Assembly: GCA_900317375.1 (NCBI GenBank)
Contig: ONGJ01000005.1
Span: 1-64,000, forward strand
Direction of reading: 5' to 3'
DNA: 64,000 bases
Source: an uncultured Eubacteriales bacterium
Lineage (GTDB): Bacteria; Bacillota; Clostridia; Oscillospirales; Oscillospiraceae
A model generated the notes under the pieces. That model saw only the letters and a program-made list of their open reading frames with translations. It was not told the DNA's origin and did no database searches. Shown here piece by piece: positions 59,501-64,000 of this stretch. Position 1 is the first letter of the stretch, and each line of letters begins with the position of its first letter. Made by a program: the position numbers and the translations under genes.

Positions 59501-62237
59501 GAACGGCCTCGTTTCAATTCCGTGGGACGGCAATGAGACAGAGCGCGGCAATTCTGCAAGCTTCAGGCCCGGAAGTAAATACAGACTTGACCAGACAGCT
59601 GCGGACAGCAAGACGGTTCTCCCTGCGGGTCACTGGACGGTCGAAATTCATAGGGACAACTCGGTAACGTGGGGTAAGATTCTGCCTCAGGAAGAAAGCG
59701 TTGACCGCATTTTTGATATTGCCTCTCCTGGTGGATCTGGTGAAAAGGCATATCTCGGTCAGACCTTCGGCCTGAAAAACGATGTTAAGCCGACAATAAC
59801 ATTTGATGCTACTGGCGGAAAACTCAAGAATAATGTGTCAGAACGTACCGATCCCGTCAACTTCTTGATCACAGAGACAAACCATACATATACAATTAAT
59901 GAGCCTAACCCGACCTGGGGCAGTCATGTTTTCAAACAATGGGCCACAATGGAGAAAGAACCGGAAGTCGAGCTGGAAACAGAAGGTATGACCGAGCAGG
60001 AGATTGCGGAAGCAAGAGAAGCTGCACTGAAAGCTCAAGGCTACTATGAGTATAACAAGAATGACAGTATTATCTTCTTCCGCGGTACGGACTCGGATGA
60101 TCCGGCTGAAAAGTATACGGGATCAGAATCCAAGGGCAACATGACGCTTTATGCTCAGTGGGATGCGGTGGTCTGCAAGATCACGACTACCTTTGGCGGC
60201 GACGTGCTCTTTGAGAGTGAAAGCGGATATCCTGCGGCCTATGGAACTTTGAAAGAAGGCTTCGAAGCTCTCAATTCAAAAAAGTTTGTCACCAAAGACG
60301 GTACACCGGTTCGTGATACGGCGACCCTCTATCTCGAAATGCTGGTGGATAATTATACGATGACCGAGCCTGTTGCGAACAACAAGAGAGGAACGGTTGT
60401 GCTGACGACTGCACCGTGGAGCAGTACGAATACCGACGGTTATCCGTACAGCGGCGATCGGGGAACAGTCTGTACCGTCTACCGAGGAAGCTGCGACACA
60501 TCACTGATCACGAATAATCGTAATCTGATGCTCAGGGACATCACGCTCGATGGGCGCAACCCACTGCAAGAGTATGAGCAGATGGCAGCACTAACTGACG
60601 GTGGGTTTATCTACAACAGCAGTTCCTCTGTGCTCACAATCGGCAATAATGCGACGCTGCAGAACTCCAGCGTGGAAGGCAACGGCGGTGCGATCAATCT
60701 GGCATCCGGCTCTTCGCTCACGATGAGCGGCGGCACGATCAAAGACTGCAATGCGACCGGTCTTGGTGGTGCTGTCTATGTGGCAGCCAACGCGACTGCA
60801 TCTGTCAGCGGCGGTACGATCAATGGCAATACCGCAGTAAACGGCGCGGGAATCTATTTGATGTCGGGAAGCACCCTCAACCTCTCCGGTAATCCCAACT
60901 TCGGAGGAACTGACCGCAAGGGCGGCAGCGGTACCGATAAGGATGACCTGATGGGAACGGAAGGCAATTTCGTTCTGAGAGATGCAACGTTCAAGACCGA
61001 GACTGAGGAGCCGACGAACGGCGGAAAGCAGTATCCAAAGGATGGCGAAAACTATCTGGTCCGTCAGGATATCTATATTGCCGGATATGAGCAAACAGAT
61101 CCTGCGGCTTCCCTTGCCGTGACGGGTAACATCACTTCCGGAAACGGTACGATCTGGGTATGGGCTGATGCTGTTGACCATTATGAGATGCTCAAGCAGT
61201 TTGCCGTGTTCTCGGGTAATGGAACGGGCTTGAGCAACGCAAACAAGGAATCCTCCATGAAGGCCTTCCGCAACGCACGTCCGGACAGCGAAACCATCTG
61301 CGGCGGCGACTATCTGACAGGTCAAATGGGCGAAACAAGAAACTGGATCTACTGGACCGGCGGCTTTGATGTCCAATTCAAGAAGATCGACGGTTTTGGT
61401 GAGCCTTTGCCCAATGCAGTGTTTACTCTGTACGAAGCGGCTTATAACAGTGGCACAAATACGATAGATATGGGTACTGCTACGGACATAAAGGCCAGAT
61501 CTTCCAACGGAGATATTCCCGATCCGAACAATCCGAGCGTTATGCTGCCTGTCGGAACGGTGCTGTTTGAAAAGGTTCCTACCGGTGTTTATTACATGAA
61601 AGAGACGACCACGCCATCGGCAGACTATGTCAACAATAATACTTACATAGTTCTGGTAGGCGAATCGACTCTTGAAGGGGCGGCAGAAGCCGATCCGCGT
61701 TCCGGAATCTGGGCAACTGATGTGCTTTCAGGGATCACAGAAGGCAATGTCAACGCTCAGATCAGTAAGGAGATTCTAGGAGAACCACAGGACAGGGTAT
61801 ATGTAATCTTCCTGATCGACAGCACAACCGGCAAGGCCGTTGCGACCCCGGATATTGCTAAGTATGGGGTTATGAACGTCAGTACAGCCAAGACAGAGAC
61901 GATCCTGAGAAAAGTGGAGCAGCCTTGGACGCATTCTTTGTCTGGGGCAAAGTTTGATCTGCTCTATTATGACGGCTCAGTGGCAGCAAAAGATTTGATT
62001 TCTACTGTGCCGAGCGGCGTGTTCTTCCTGGATGATCTGCCGAAGGGTATCTATTTCCTCCATGAGAAGACAATACCGACGGGGTATTCAGATGCTACAC
62101 CGTTCTTTGTTCTCATTGTGCAGGATGATGTCGTTATGCTTGGCTCAGGTAGTACTATTCGTTCTTATAAAAGTATTGATGGTGTTGATGGGGCAAGGAC
62201 TGCTGCAGACTCTTGGAGGTTAAACAATAGGACATAA
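41592..62237 (+). CDS. 6,881-residue secreted modular giant: MBG, Cna-B/SpaA and five beta-helix modules
   Basis: One uninterrupted frame. A classic signal peptide (residues 1 to about 28, ending TTSVFA) is followed by a P/E/A-rich stretch and ZU5-like beta domains. Residues about 580-680 hold a domain also found twice in the LPKTG protein. Then come an InlB-B-like repeat (ITITWKNWDGTVLETDEDVQ, about 705), MBG-like repeats (about 775-1020 and 1790-2300, Y-G-D-x-D-P type), and Cna-B/SpaA domains between. From about 2558 five modules each begin with a C-K-I motif (about 2558, 3513, 4647, 5318, 6193), have I-E-M-L/V-V, an L-D-G strand and runs of N-G-G-A/G-V/I-Y (roughly 18, 30, 5, 11 and 4), and mostly close with F-S-G, C/M-N-V-Y-L and I-G-V-Y. 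Cna-B/SpaA domains lie after modules 3, 4 and 5. No LPXTG is present at the C-terminus. It is probably a fibrous adhesin. Confidence 0.9.
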   Translation: MKHKLSTRVLSMLMAIIMMLSLTTSVFAADPPASAEPEVIVEEAAQNSPAPSASPAPGDDPSRLSTVYEGHRIHYIDSKKQPLPKNAELFMNEINEDDVPFYLQRAAHSLGLESCGMYLYFIADPLIEDASTAEILKYQANPDDPEDRMTVEVTLIDDSKMTDEEKELRLEELQNIHLEDLQVIQLGAYWDYDTILPHSEENGVIRFEIDKIAPFILFIPDWESAVQIPEEPEPAEVPEEIAAPTEDTGTQQVTEPADQPAELTPVPEETAEPVSEVPVESAADTQAADIQNQEPASAEEPVEEVYAQTVTASGSDYSVSLTYTSDANIPEGSMFELSELPASGILYDNLTTSVASTLNAEAEEISSVTFVDVDVKKDGDSVPLDAPVNVSIAVDAPADGDTVTQVVALGQQNEVLNTEEGTEGTFSSTTDNLSSTYAIVRITKQATLKTSDDQTYLITVTYDRDDPAIPADVELVVKELKEGDPGYDEYLAAGAAVTGADRSNLAFAKAFDIALVDPATGQECQPTKEVGVSVQLLKEEVDEKTQIDVVHFGEPDSPEQIDCALNEESKAIEFAAPGFSVYLIMGYTVDFHWGEYTYSIAGESEITLSALFEKLGVTEITLADVTGLSFSNPDYIAIERLDSDWLLRSLTSFSTEEALTLTLNNGKTVQIKVTDEQTKDPTDGETSEQRDGQPDDGEGGDSADTITITWKNWDGTVLETDEDVQEGDTPSYDGETPTKPADDEGHYYFVGWAPEIVPVAESAVYTAQFVLCTPLTITADSDSKFFDGTELTKDSYTLTGELAEGDSVASVSVEGSQTEVGSGENVPSDARIVNADGENVTAHYFITYISGTLEVRAREVTITAGSAEKVYDGKALTADTWTSTELAEGDYIQSVKITGSQTNAGSSGNIPTDAVIVDRDGNPVTMPYTINYVNGTLTVKPKGVTLTANSDTVKQNSEVHTVSGFTCSVNGLNFEGVEAAGSGTDVGIYDVAFTGVILNETRDTTGNYVVNSVVKGLLIIIEASYDPNLIQKELTVFNGDLASYKITVNPDGLPLTSTGDPLTIKDTFSDNQSINYASITVNAGNGEDVTYDYSGNTGTYTVPDGTPVTITYRTRVKGDAGEEVAFSNTAVLGRMEDGAFAGGPTDTVTDTKTISPTGSDISGEGGVYSIDLFVYAENHMEEGLEGATFRLLDGNMQPLHYRAGAKTGQPVTFTTGSNGYVTIALDEETDGLSIHKNTAYYLEMITAPYQFKDGEYIYYQKDNTFYSFLITDDPDYTYGGIYSYFNGDVLKVRCYPEAKGVNVTKRFSGSYTLTDEQKNAITFILQKEALDTETGWVDVESHTYSEFRYGSMNFSAGKAGGPELEDNTTYRVIEENVLPPELEGIIEEKVSVTVTYQLKGKPVEENTNEFYIDPEDKQAYSYNLAFTDEYIDHKLTIIKIDENNGSVLQGAEFTVFPAGESTSSVAVYTTDSDGKLTIRRNDPDASYLPDTLYYAVETKAPEHYILPENPEKTYFYFPKNFDSPRGLPPGEKAIDLTNSYSTVTVANISEMSSVPVTVVWGIRGDAPWPENVAHIIVGLYRSVGGAVPPVQVTDDQGQPRTLTLTKERYYDTSSFTGLPAEEDGKTIHYTVVEEEIYDTNGADITDQFARSNSISGTGWYVINNQPAASVTVKKEWYDQDGETRITDTSGKPDVTFALYRTITESNATSFTRADLLSLLNGAEPVRTGLTLSWESNWSITVNSLEKTDKQGQLYYYYALEDIPPNQVDNYTVAAATAAEPRLLTIKNTQTPITVTIKVDDWEKTYGDEDPTAYTFSESSVMEEGASISVSGPDDAGEYTGLVTAADHTEKTIKFTVSREEGENVGPYVITPSGVTPQEGYRVLYETGTLTINQAQATITAGANKTYGDGDPALVTIEGLKDGDTLSYEVSREEGEDVGEYPIELTGETDQGNYEVTFVRYDDEGNPYTFRITPAQVTVTPTDIIKTYGEDDPEFSATVSGLKNGDDPSVIIYDLNRIQGEDVGEYTITASGERDQGNYIVTFGTGIFTINAALLKITMEPAEKTYGDPDPEWDVDIEGLQRGEDDGELTSVLDEETGVRTYTYSVTREGETASLFQFSSARETGENVGDYTVTLSTGEKTQGNYILTEAEQPDPEALYPIANGLLQIMPAELAVTPKHQVKAIDVVEDPVLEADIDGWRNGDDALEDTTLISTETSEDEKTVIRTYQRGEGDAAELFTVISNVSEAKVVTWTYLREGTIQLTFTLQRDPGEEEGEYNVTAAGEETQSNYTVYYEPGIFSILSILDIDVTQPLVDYVDAGAKPSYNYTATLDLTGTGLDEYNKNGFEPDEKGVPTLHFVLPDPGTAEDMKTLKVPAGAKLTVMQTTEQPDYTTGIKQDGSPYSNPEGPSTFVLEHVDTYHEIAFTHTRISLPVEARAAEGQEETGAKVLPGRKGAMGVPRDESGNPKTEGRVIDAGFADEMHSRIGYELPTDKYYVYDHASLYTDSGIKVDSATDIVDIRYIKYIPEDTYKWQYKVRNGEFTDVPAGTKLVLFYLPKYVCKIGTEKFYSISDAVKYAKENGGTAKVEMLIGEYSIRSASDAVTIPADCDITITTAETEYEGTGTAVIGRSLSYPNGHLFYNDGILTFDDITLDGEGVQAGDALVLNRAANAELKVNAAATLQNAIGVNGGAIYVKDGTVTVYGTLTNNTATLGGGAVYVKAGTFTMGAGGKLTGNSATNGGAVYVDDCEEINIEGVIGGTGEGDGNTATSGGAVYINKGTVSVTGSVTGNSAESGGAVYQAGGELTVSGSMAQNTASVNGGAVYLAGGTSINNGTINGNTATGNGGAVYEAYGTLTNNDTISGNSAANGGGIYRVGGTLTVNGTVSGNSATSDGGGIYTNGGTLNVNASLTGNSAVNGGAVYAGGAALNLNGGSLSNNRATSNGGAAYFLNTATTIDGTITIGGEGRGNMASGNGGAFYMEGGSLTVKNANSKLTHNSAAKGGAIYAASGSITFTNGEMTSNEASSNGGAIYSDSASVTVQGGTLSNNQVSQGNGGAIYAVSGAVSVSGGTLSGNSASRGVSTNTDLGFGGAVYSSSGTVSYTGGNINGGNTAVNGAAIFVGTGIANISASITGNTATEGGAVGVGSVNARLNFSGDAEVNNNMMGEEQCNVYLDVDSELVINTSSLNKGKKIGVYVPGDVNSAQVIKHGDVTAYFGAYTTAGTLDNMKSVFKNDRYSDLSVAYENNRLYWTHALTYDIYYLKDYNSQFPPATASPSKAVVTNQSYVPRTRECDIYDLVMAMKLYEAHNSQFTSVVGSNYSSLAVYAYTFSNKAMGNTFENYLKSVQWDGAERKWVFTKQDGTTAPLETEKLVIFYSAPAYLTIVNNNDSNLELDISELSVLGKNAAGSDRYGYVTAKNGATVQTLYTVTADDLKLKVGDSIKLMFPGAQGQQFTLKGTFKGEGAGESTSVTYTFNGGTPQTITGTNVDLEGNTYKFFTNDTAAELVFGEALPICKIGNMPFQTLKAAMAYAVVQKAATGNDAYTIEMLVDYLVPKDDVLEIPAGYDITFTTAATNTDVLPYTGSGTKATLSRDTGNTGSSVTATESTLTVDNLAFDGRSLTAGGKGGAISTSNCTTVTITNCDFQGYRANNGGAVYVDNTSAGSSLTVEDCSFYNCQTNASGDKAGGGGLWTTARELYVRRCTFDFCACLQGIAQAGSIFHNIRSDWAANSKTEISDCTFSNSYSVGGSGGTIETDALDVTISNCEFHGSYTNKSKGNGGAINALAGDMGASGTEGYVGTYNKQCWFTVRNCLFEGCRADNSGNGGAIVSSMWYVTIEDCKFENCQSKYGGAVKMTNSNAKWLHINGCTFENCIATDVGGGVNASVPSIEIKDSAGGTFLDNTNNDGITRFIDCAANRGGGIDNAKNDSTVTMENVNFTRCAARTSGGGALYTQAKTLYIIGTSDTSCTFMNCTGYGSGGAVYQNRNVVGSIVTLNNCVFSGCEANNSGNGGGVYANARTLRINYDKDSESVIEGAKGSFENCTAANAGGGLYHDYAGTVTIANCGFENCTAKAASGGGLYTTAHTLSIIGEESKFKNCTAQTDGGGLYQNRDADGSKFTFKDGSFEHCTATGNYGGAIYTKVKGIVTLESCTVKNSTAKAQGGGIYFANGNTATFDSCTITGNSVTNSDSKGGGVYVGGGTTTFNSGTVSDCSAANGGGWYQNNGNLYILGGSISGTALVNGGGLYINDAKAWVRQYAGNVAGTAAGNGGGVYKNDGNYTLGNAAYSGASVGTVTLNEDGSAVYTATAVNGGGIYQNAGTIYLDPGASVVGRASANGGGIWNKSNVEHRAGDVSGSAVNGGGVWQTDTNNGKYTLSGGTVTGTASENGGAFYQGGNSLTINGGAVGRKTTTDGEGNETVDAASSARNGGGVYTAAGTTTLNAGGNIAGASASENGGGVYVSAGTFNLSGGTVKKNIALGNGGGVYYAGGTFAMSGGMIGGSADDANTADKGAGVFVVNKQLSMSGGQIRYNRASTEGGGIAVSGSSAKLTFSGSAAVRENTMGSSNTLCNVYLDQDRNTLIQNGALNADAYIGVYASDEQFETHGKSGMHFGTRGNDNNLECFHNDRIAYLYGVRGSGSLIDWANFVCKITDGDGNLLYKDTEGKVPAVYGKLENNGGTGNDSAFGVLSQASPALYQRESSEIYTGPYQIQMLVPDYFVTQQMTLTVAKNINITLTTASVEEDEWGFHFTGDPRFPQAVITRQANYGSMIYLKNNNLDFAVSNLILDGGSGDGYTSGSNGGILFYEGAKTITITNAVLRNSTTASGKSGGAIRMQSDSTELTLNNTSISNCHCQGKAYGGGISVNKGKLIMNGGSVTNCSAQYGGGIRVDTTMEMNGGIITGNSATDVTDGGGGGISAGKDTTKLFFSGKCTVTDNTLKDFPCNVQFRTSTAIINANGLDAKSEIGVYVPDEKSWYNNYGVESKPFGTRSSQLVNDNFYCFVNDRLPYLRGYRSAELTDVKIYWEYHPLLMVTKTVVSDWPEDQEKDFTFTVQLTLDDVSLPAAHNYFGDMDFNRSGTATVTVKAGESKTAIMPDTLHLHDYTVKENLDEKLQEQEDYTTAAEKDGEAYSFDPENPMTVAGKLGENVGKENATSLSDVVFTNTRMTGDLTVAKVVIVSSAESEEEEKEENFLFRLTLDPGKADTITKTYSTVKKDSSGTETDGKLSFDQGVAEFTLKHGESLTVLDLPTDLPYRVEEILTDSQKAHVRTSVQKDEEVEQYATSQMGTIGDHKKTVTEEGVSKEIYASDIVFTNSFLEIVCKITNRSRVLLYYKDGKGIRQPAIFSHLEDAFDMLNSGNLWTETGGKASGNMRIEMVVPEYTMERTATLDNGKTVILSTALYSDSEFPYNNGVNDGKGISAVTRGFSEGSMIVVQGSLTPVVQDGSLILDKITLDGGAAAEEPITGSADGGIVHVACPFRLTVNSSATLQNSAVTGSEESGGVDGNGGAVWLTAGASLTMNGTIQNCTAASGGGVYAADGFTTVTLTGQIAGCEADSGDGGAIFAGTGTSVNLNAGTVLTGNVAANNGGAVYSNANLVLRGIVGGTAENNKHNTAGNEGGGIYMGSNAMFTMYAGSAIIGNTAKNGGGLSVRHTTRIAGGSLDSNEATKNSEREGGFGGALYAAEDANVTVSGTAAFADNGALLGGAVYDRGIVNMSGGSMTGNSASAKGGAVFVADTAEEGGTFTGHSFSMTGGRINDGNKSPEGAISTDAHAVLNFSGNSVVSGNTGVDGETIMNVYLGFDSNEIIRTTGLGNGANIGVYVADGEPEDPSSRPDAVENPIYADHGVGGRNFGTYTGSSIGGARLNKFINDRDTVLTGVNGEQIESVGYYVAWKGKGLQLVVTQYLPKLDEDGNVVQDEDGNPVLSETPVPVQNALFTFTNITYATNTDITDATEEDQSVLVWSGKSDANGLVSIPWDGNETERGNSASFRPGSKYRLDQTAADSKTVLPAGHWTVEIHRDNSVTWGKILPQEESVDRIFDIASPGGSGEKAYLGQTFGLKNDVKPTITFDATGGKLKNNVSERTDPVNFLITETNHTYTINEPNPTWGSHVFKQWATMEKEPEVELETEGMTEQEIAEAREAALKAQGYYEYNKNDSIIFFRGTDSDDPAEKYTGSESKGNMTLYAQWDAVVCKITTTFGGDVLFESESGYPAAYGTLKEGFEALNSKKFVTKDGTPVRDTATLYLEMLVDNYTMTEPVANNKRGTVVLTTAPWSSTNTDGYPYSGDRGTVCTVYRGSCDTSLITNNRNLMLRDITLDGRNPLQEYEQMAALTDGGFIYNSSSSVLTIGNNATLQNSSVEGNGGAINLASGSSLTMSGGTIKDCNATGLGGAVYVAANATASVSGGTINGNTAVNGAGIYLMSGSTLNLSGNPNFGGTDRKGGSGTDKDDLMGTEGNFVLRDATFKTETEEPTNGGKQYPKDGENYLVRQDIYIAGYEQTDPAASLAVTGNITSGNGTIWVWADAVDHYEMLKQFAVFSGNGTGLSNANKESSMKAFRNARPDSETICGGDYLTGQMGETRNWIYWTGGFDVQFKKIDGFGEPLPNAVFTLYEAAYNSGTNTIDMGTATDIKARSSNGDIPDPNNPSVMLPVGTVLFEKVPTGVYYMKETTTPSADYVNNNTYIVLVGESTLEGAAEADPRSGIWATDVLSGITEGNVNAQISKEILGEPQDRVYVIFLIDSTTGKAVATPDIAKYGVMNVSTAKTETILRKVEQPWTHSLSGAKFDLLYYDGSVAAKDLISTVPSGVFFLDDLPKGIYFLHEKTIPTGYSDATPFFVLIVQDDVVMLGSGSTIRSYKSIDGVDGARTAADSWRLNNRT
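49650..51030 (+). repeat. In-frame DNA repeats coding for beta-helix module 1
   Basis: About 18 units of roughly 55-80 bases, each with a core close to GGCGGCGCGGTGTAT (G-G-A-V-Y), for example near 49728, 49807, 49900, 49970 and 50047. The spacing is uneven and always a multiple of three. Confidence 0.85.
52450..55250 (+). repeat. In-frame DNA repeats coding for beta-helix module 2
   Basis: About 30 units with a G-G-A/G-x-Y/W core. The first half is cysteine-rich (C-x-F-x-N-C type strands such as DCSFYNCQ, NCDFQGY and NCVFSGCE), the second half is cysteine-free and N-G-G-G-V-Y dominated, so two repeat subtypes are joined. Confidence 0.85.
58000..58900 (+). repeat. In-frame DNA repeats coding for beta-helix module 4
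   Basis: About 11 units with G-G-x-V/I-Y/F/W cores, closing with the FSG and NVYLGFD cap near 58920-59000. Modules 3 (about 55990-56350) and 5 (about 60600-60900) have the same plan but only about five and four units. Confidence 0.8.
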
Positions 62238-62252
62238 GATCATGTTCGAGGA

Positions 62253-62303
62253 AGGGCTTTCCTTGTTGAAATACTCACAAATAGTATAGATCGGGAAAGC
62301 CCT
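62253..62303 (+). other. Intergenic hairpin between giant gene and prepilin gene
   Basis: AGGGCTTTCC (62253-62262) and GGAAAGCCCT (62294-62303) are perfect 10-base inverted arms with a 31-base loop and no T run after. It could be an RNA-processing or stabilising element between two genes that need very different amounts, or a weak terminator. A poor promoter-like pair (TTGTTG 62263, TATAGA 62285, spacer 16) lies in the loop. Confidence 0.45.
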
Positions 62304-62336
62304 GCAATAAACTGCTTCGGGTTCGGAGGCTGATGA

Positions 62337-64000
62337 ATGGAAAACAAGAAAAAAAGAACAGGTTTTACTTTAGCTGAGACATTGATTGTTGTAGCCATTT
62401 TGATGGTCTTGGCTGCACTGGCTTTCATTGGTGTAAACCGGTATACAAGATCATTGGCTCAGTTGGAGTATGACGTTGTTGCAAAAGAGATCTATGTCGT
62501 TGCTCAGAATCACTTGACGATGGCTAAGAGTCAGGGTTTTTTGAGTGCTGCGAGTTCTGGAGCACCCGATTCGAGCATGACGAATATCTGTTACTATGTT
62601 GTCCCGGGGGATAACCCAAATGACAATACCTCAGCACTTGGCCTAATGTTGCCATTCGGATCCATAGATGAATATGTGCGCAGCGGTAGTTATATCATAC
62701 GGTATAACAAAAAAGCATCTGAGGTTTTGGATGTTTTCTACTCTAATCCAAATGGACGTCATGGACATTCTTTTGTAAAGGGTAACTATGCACAGTATAT
62801 GGCGGTTGCTGACATAAACTATGACGGAACCGTAACTAGCAAAAAGGAAGCACGTCGTAATTATAATGGAGATGTTTTGGGCTACTATGGCGGGCTGCTT
62901 GCGGATGGACCCTCTATCCCTTCAATGACCATGCTGGATCCGACGATCACGGTTGAGAATAAAGATAAACTGAAGGTCATTATAAACAACCCAAATCCAG
63001 AGATTACAGGTAGTAGAGATAACGGTCTTGTATTACAGTTGCATATTAAAGGAAAAACAAGCGGTAACGAGAAAATTGTAACGCTTCTTAAAGACGGGGC
63101 CAATGCTTATAGACTTCAAAATGGAAGCTACGAGGTCGTCCTGGATGATATCACTGCTGATGGGAAACATTTTTCTGAACTCTGTGGAGCGGGCCAAGGC
63201 TGTTTCCCCGGTCCGGCGCTGATTCCGGGCGAGGAGATCGAACTGTGGGCTACATGTGACAGCAACAAGGTTTTAGTCGACAGGCAGGGAGTTTCCGAAA
63301 GAAAGCAGACGAACAGTCTTTTTGGTGACGATACGGTAGTGGATGCAAGCAATCACACCGTCCGTGCGGAGATTGCGTATATCCGACATTTGGAGAATTT
63401 AAGCCAGAATGTTTCTTCCGTTGGATATACTGGCAGTACAGGACTGGATCCGTTAACTGCTGATCAGACCCACGATTTATCTTGGGCGGAATTTTTGAGT
63501 AATACAAACGGTGCGGGCACCCAGATCCATTATGGCTCAAATCTTACTTCTGCGGGCACGTATCTTCCTGTTACACCGGGTGTTTCGTTGAGTTATAATG
63601 GAAATGGGAATAAGATTACCGGCATCCGGGTTGACACAAGCGGTGACGGAGGCGTGTTTGCGACGCTGCTGGATGGCAGTTTGGTACAGAATCTCAAGAT
63701 TGTGAACGCTTTGATTTCTGCCGATGGTGCTGCAGGCTCTCTTGTGGGCGTTACGACTGGTGTTACAAGTGGTGTTGCAATCTCTCATGTTCAAGCAGAA
63801 TATATAAAAAAAGATAAGGATGGAAAAGATAAGGAAGGCTACAGTACCAGTTTAAAAGTTCAGGGAGGTGGCAGTACCGGCGGATTAGTTGGCAGCATCG
63901 CAAAAGGAACGATAGATTGCTGCTTTGCCTCCGTGTATGTAGCATCGGGCAATGGTGATGCGGGTGGCCTGGTCGGCAGTGCAGCGAATGTAAGTATCAG
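62337..64000 (+). CDS. Large type IV prepilin-like protein with GLUG-like repeats (C-terminus cut by window edge)
   Basis: At least 554 codons, running off the right edge. The N-terminus is a canonical class III leader: MENKKKRTG followed by FTLAETLIVVAILMVLAALA, with cleavage after G9, F at +1 and E at +5. A typical N-terminal pilin helix continues to about residue 60. Instead of a domain of 100-150 residues there is a long, beta-rich part with an EF-like DINYDGTVTSKKEARR stretch near 165, and from about residue 420 strands with G-G-V-F, G-S-L-V-G-V and G-G-L-V-G-S, which resemble GLUG repeats of secreted adhesins. GGAGG (62325-62329) stands seven bases before ATG 62337. It follows the giant gene by 99 bases and would be processed by the prepilin peptidase of this cluster. 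Confidence 0.85.
   Translation, partial: MENKKKRTGFTLAETLIVVAILMVLAALAFIGVNRYTRSLAQLEYDVVAKEIYVVAQNHLTMAKSQGFLSAASSGAPDSSMTNICYYVVPGDNPNDNTSALGLMLPFGSIDEYVRSGSYIIRYNKKASEVLDVFYSNPNGRHGHSFVKGNYAQYMAVADINYDGTVTSKKEARRNYNGDVLGYYGGLLADGPSIPSMTMLDPTITVENKDKLKVIINNPNPEITGSRDNGLVLQLHIKGKTSGNEKIVTLLKDGANAYRLQNGSYEVVLDDITADGKHFSELCGAGQGCFPGPALIPGEEIELWATCDSNKVLVDRQGVSERKQTNSLFGDDTVVDASNHTVRAEIAYIRHLENLSQNVSSVGYTGSTGLDPLTADQTHDLSWAEFLSNTNGAGTQIHYGSNLTSAGTYLPVTPGVSLSYNGNGNKITGIRVDTSGDGGVFATLLDGSLVQNLKIVNALISADGAAGSLVGVTTGVTSGVAISHVQAEYIKKDKDGKDKEGYSTSLKVQGGGSTGGLVGSIAKGTIDCCFASVYVASGNGDAGGLVGSAANVSI

Overview
The window looks like chromosome from a fairly G+C-rich member of the Bacillota, most likely class Clostridia near the gut Oscillospirales (Faecalibacterium, Gemmiger and Subdoligranulum relatives). 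This rests on gene content: a vacuolar-type ATPase operon in Enterococcus ntp order, AddAB instead of RecBCD, EFR1-type ferredoxin, DegV proteins, an LPKTG sortase substrate, and A/GGAGG ribosome sites with many TTG and GTG starts. The genus is a guess. I saw no rRNA, tRNA, CRISPR array or prophage.

Layout. 1-2257: a flippase-like membrane protein (cut by the window edge) divergent from a family 2 glycosyltransferase. 2383-11261: complete ntpFIKECGABD operon with two sigma-A type promoters and a strong terminator. 11299-18938: housekeeping and regulatory genes (cdsA, an EFR1 flavodoxin/ferredoxin, a HerA/DUF853 ATPase, two DegV proteins, a GntR/FCD regulator, a DUF975 membrane protein). 19412-25483: a 2,023-residue sortase-anchored protein with Cys/His repeats, a CHAP amidase domain and Cna-B-like stalk domains; its middle is much more A+T-rich than its ends. 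25601-27503: a DUF4160/DUF2442 pair and a CofE-like protein. 27629-35387: psuG-addB-addA, each overlapping the next by 4 bases. 35521-37304: a DHH phosphoesterase and a REP-associated tyrosine transposase (RAYT)-like gene. 37655-64000: type IV pilus genes (pilin-like, prepilin peptidase, pilM, pilN, pilO), then a single 6,881-codon secreted giant made of MBG, Cna-B/SpaA and five beta-helix modules, then a prepilin whose mature part carries GLUG-like repeats and runs off the right edge.

The most unusual parts are the pilus locus that contains the giant beta-helix protein and the large modular prepilin, and the RAYT neighbourhood. The RAYT gene sits under a 19-bp perfect inverted repeat that would hide its ribosome site in read-through transcripts only, and it lacks the expected catalytic tyrosine. 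Around the window there are GGGACG-type hairpins, two of them inside addA, and a separate 71-bp repeat present twice. The two giant surface proteins share a recurring uncharacterised domain, which suggests they come from one adhesin family of this organism.
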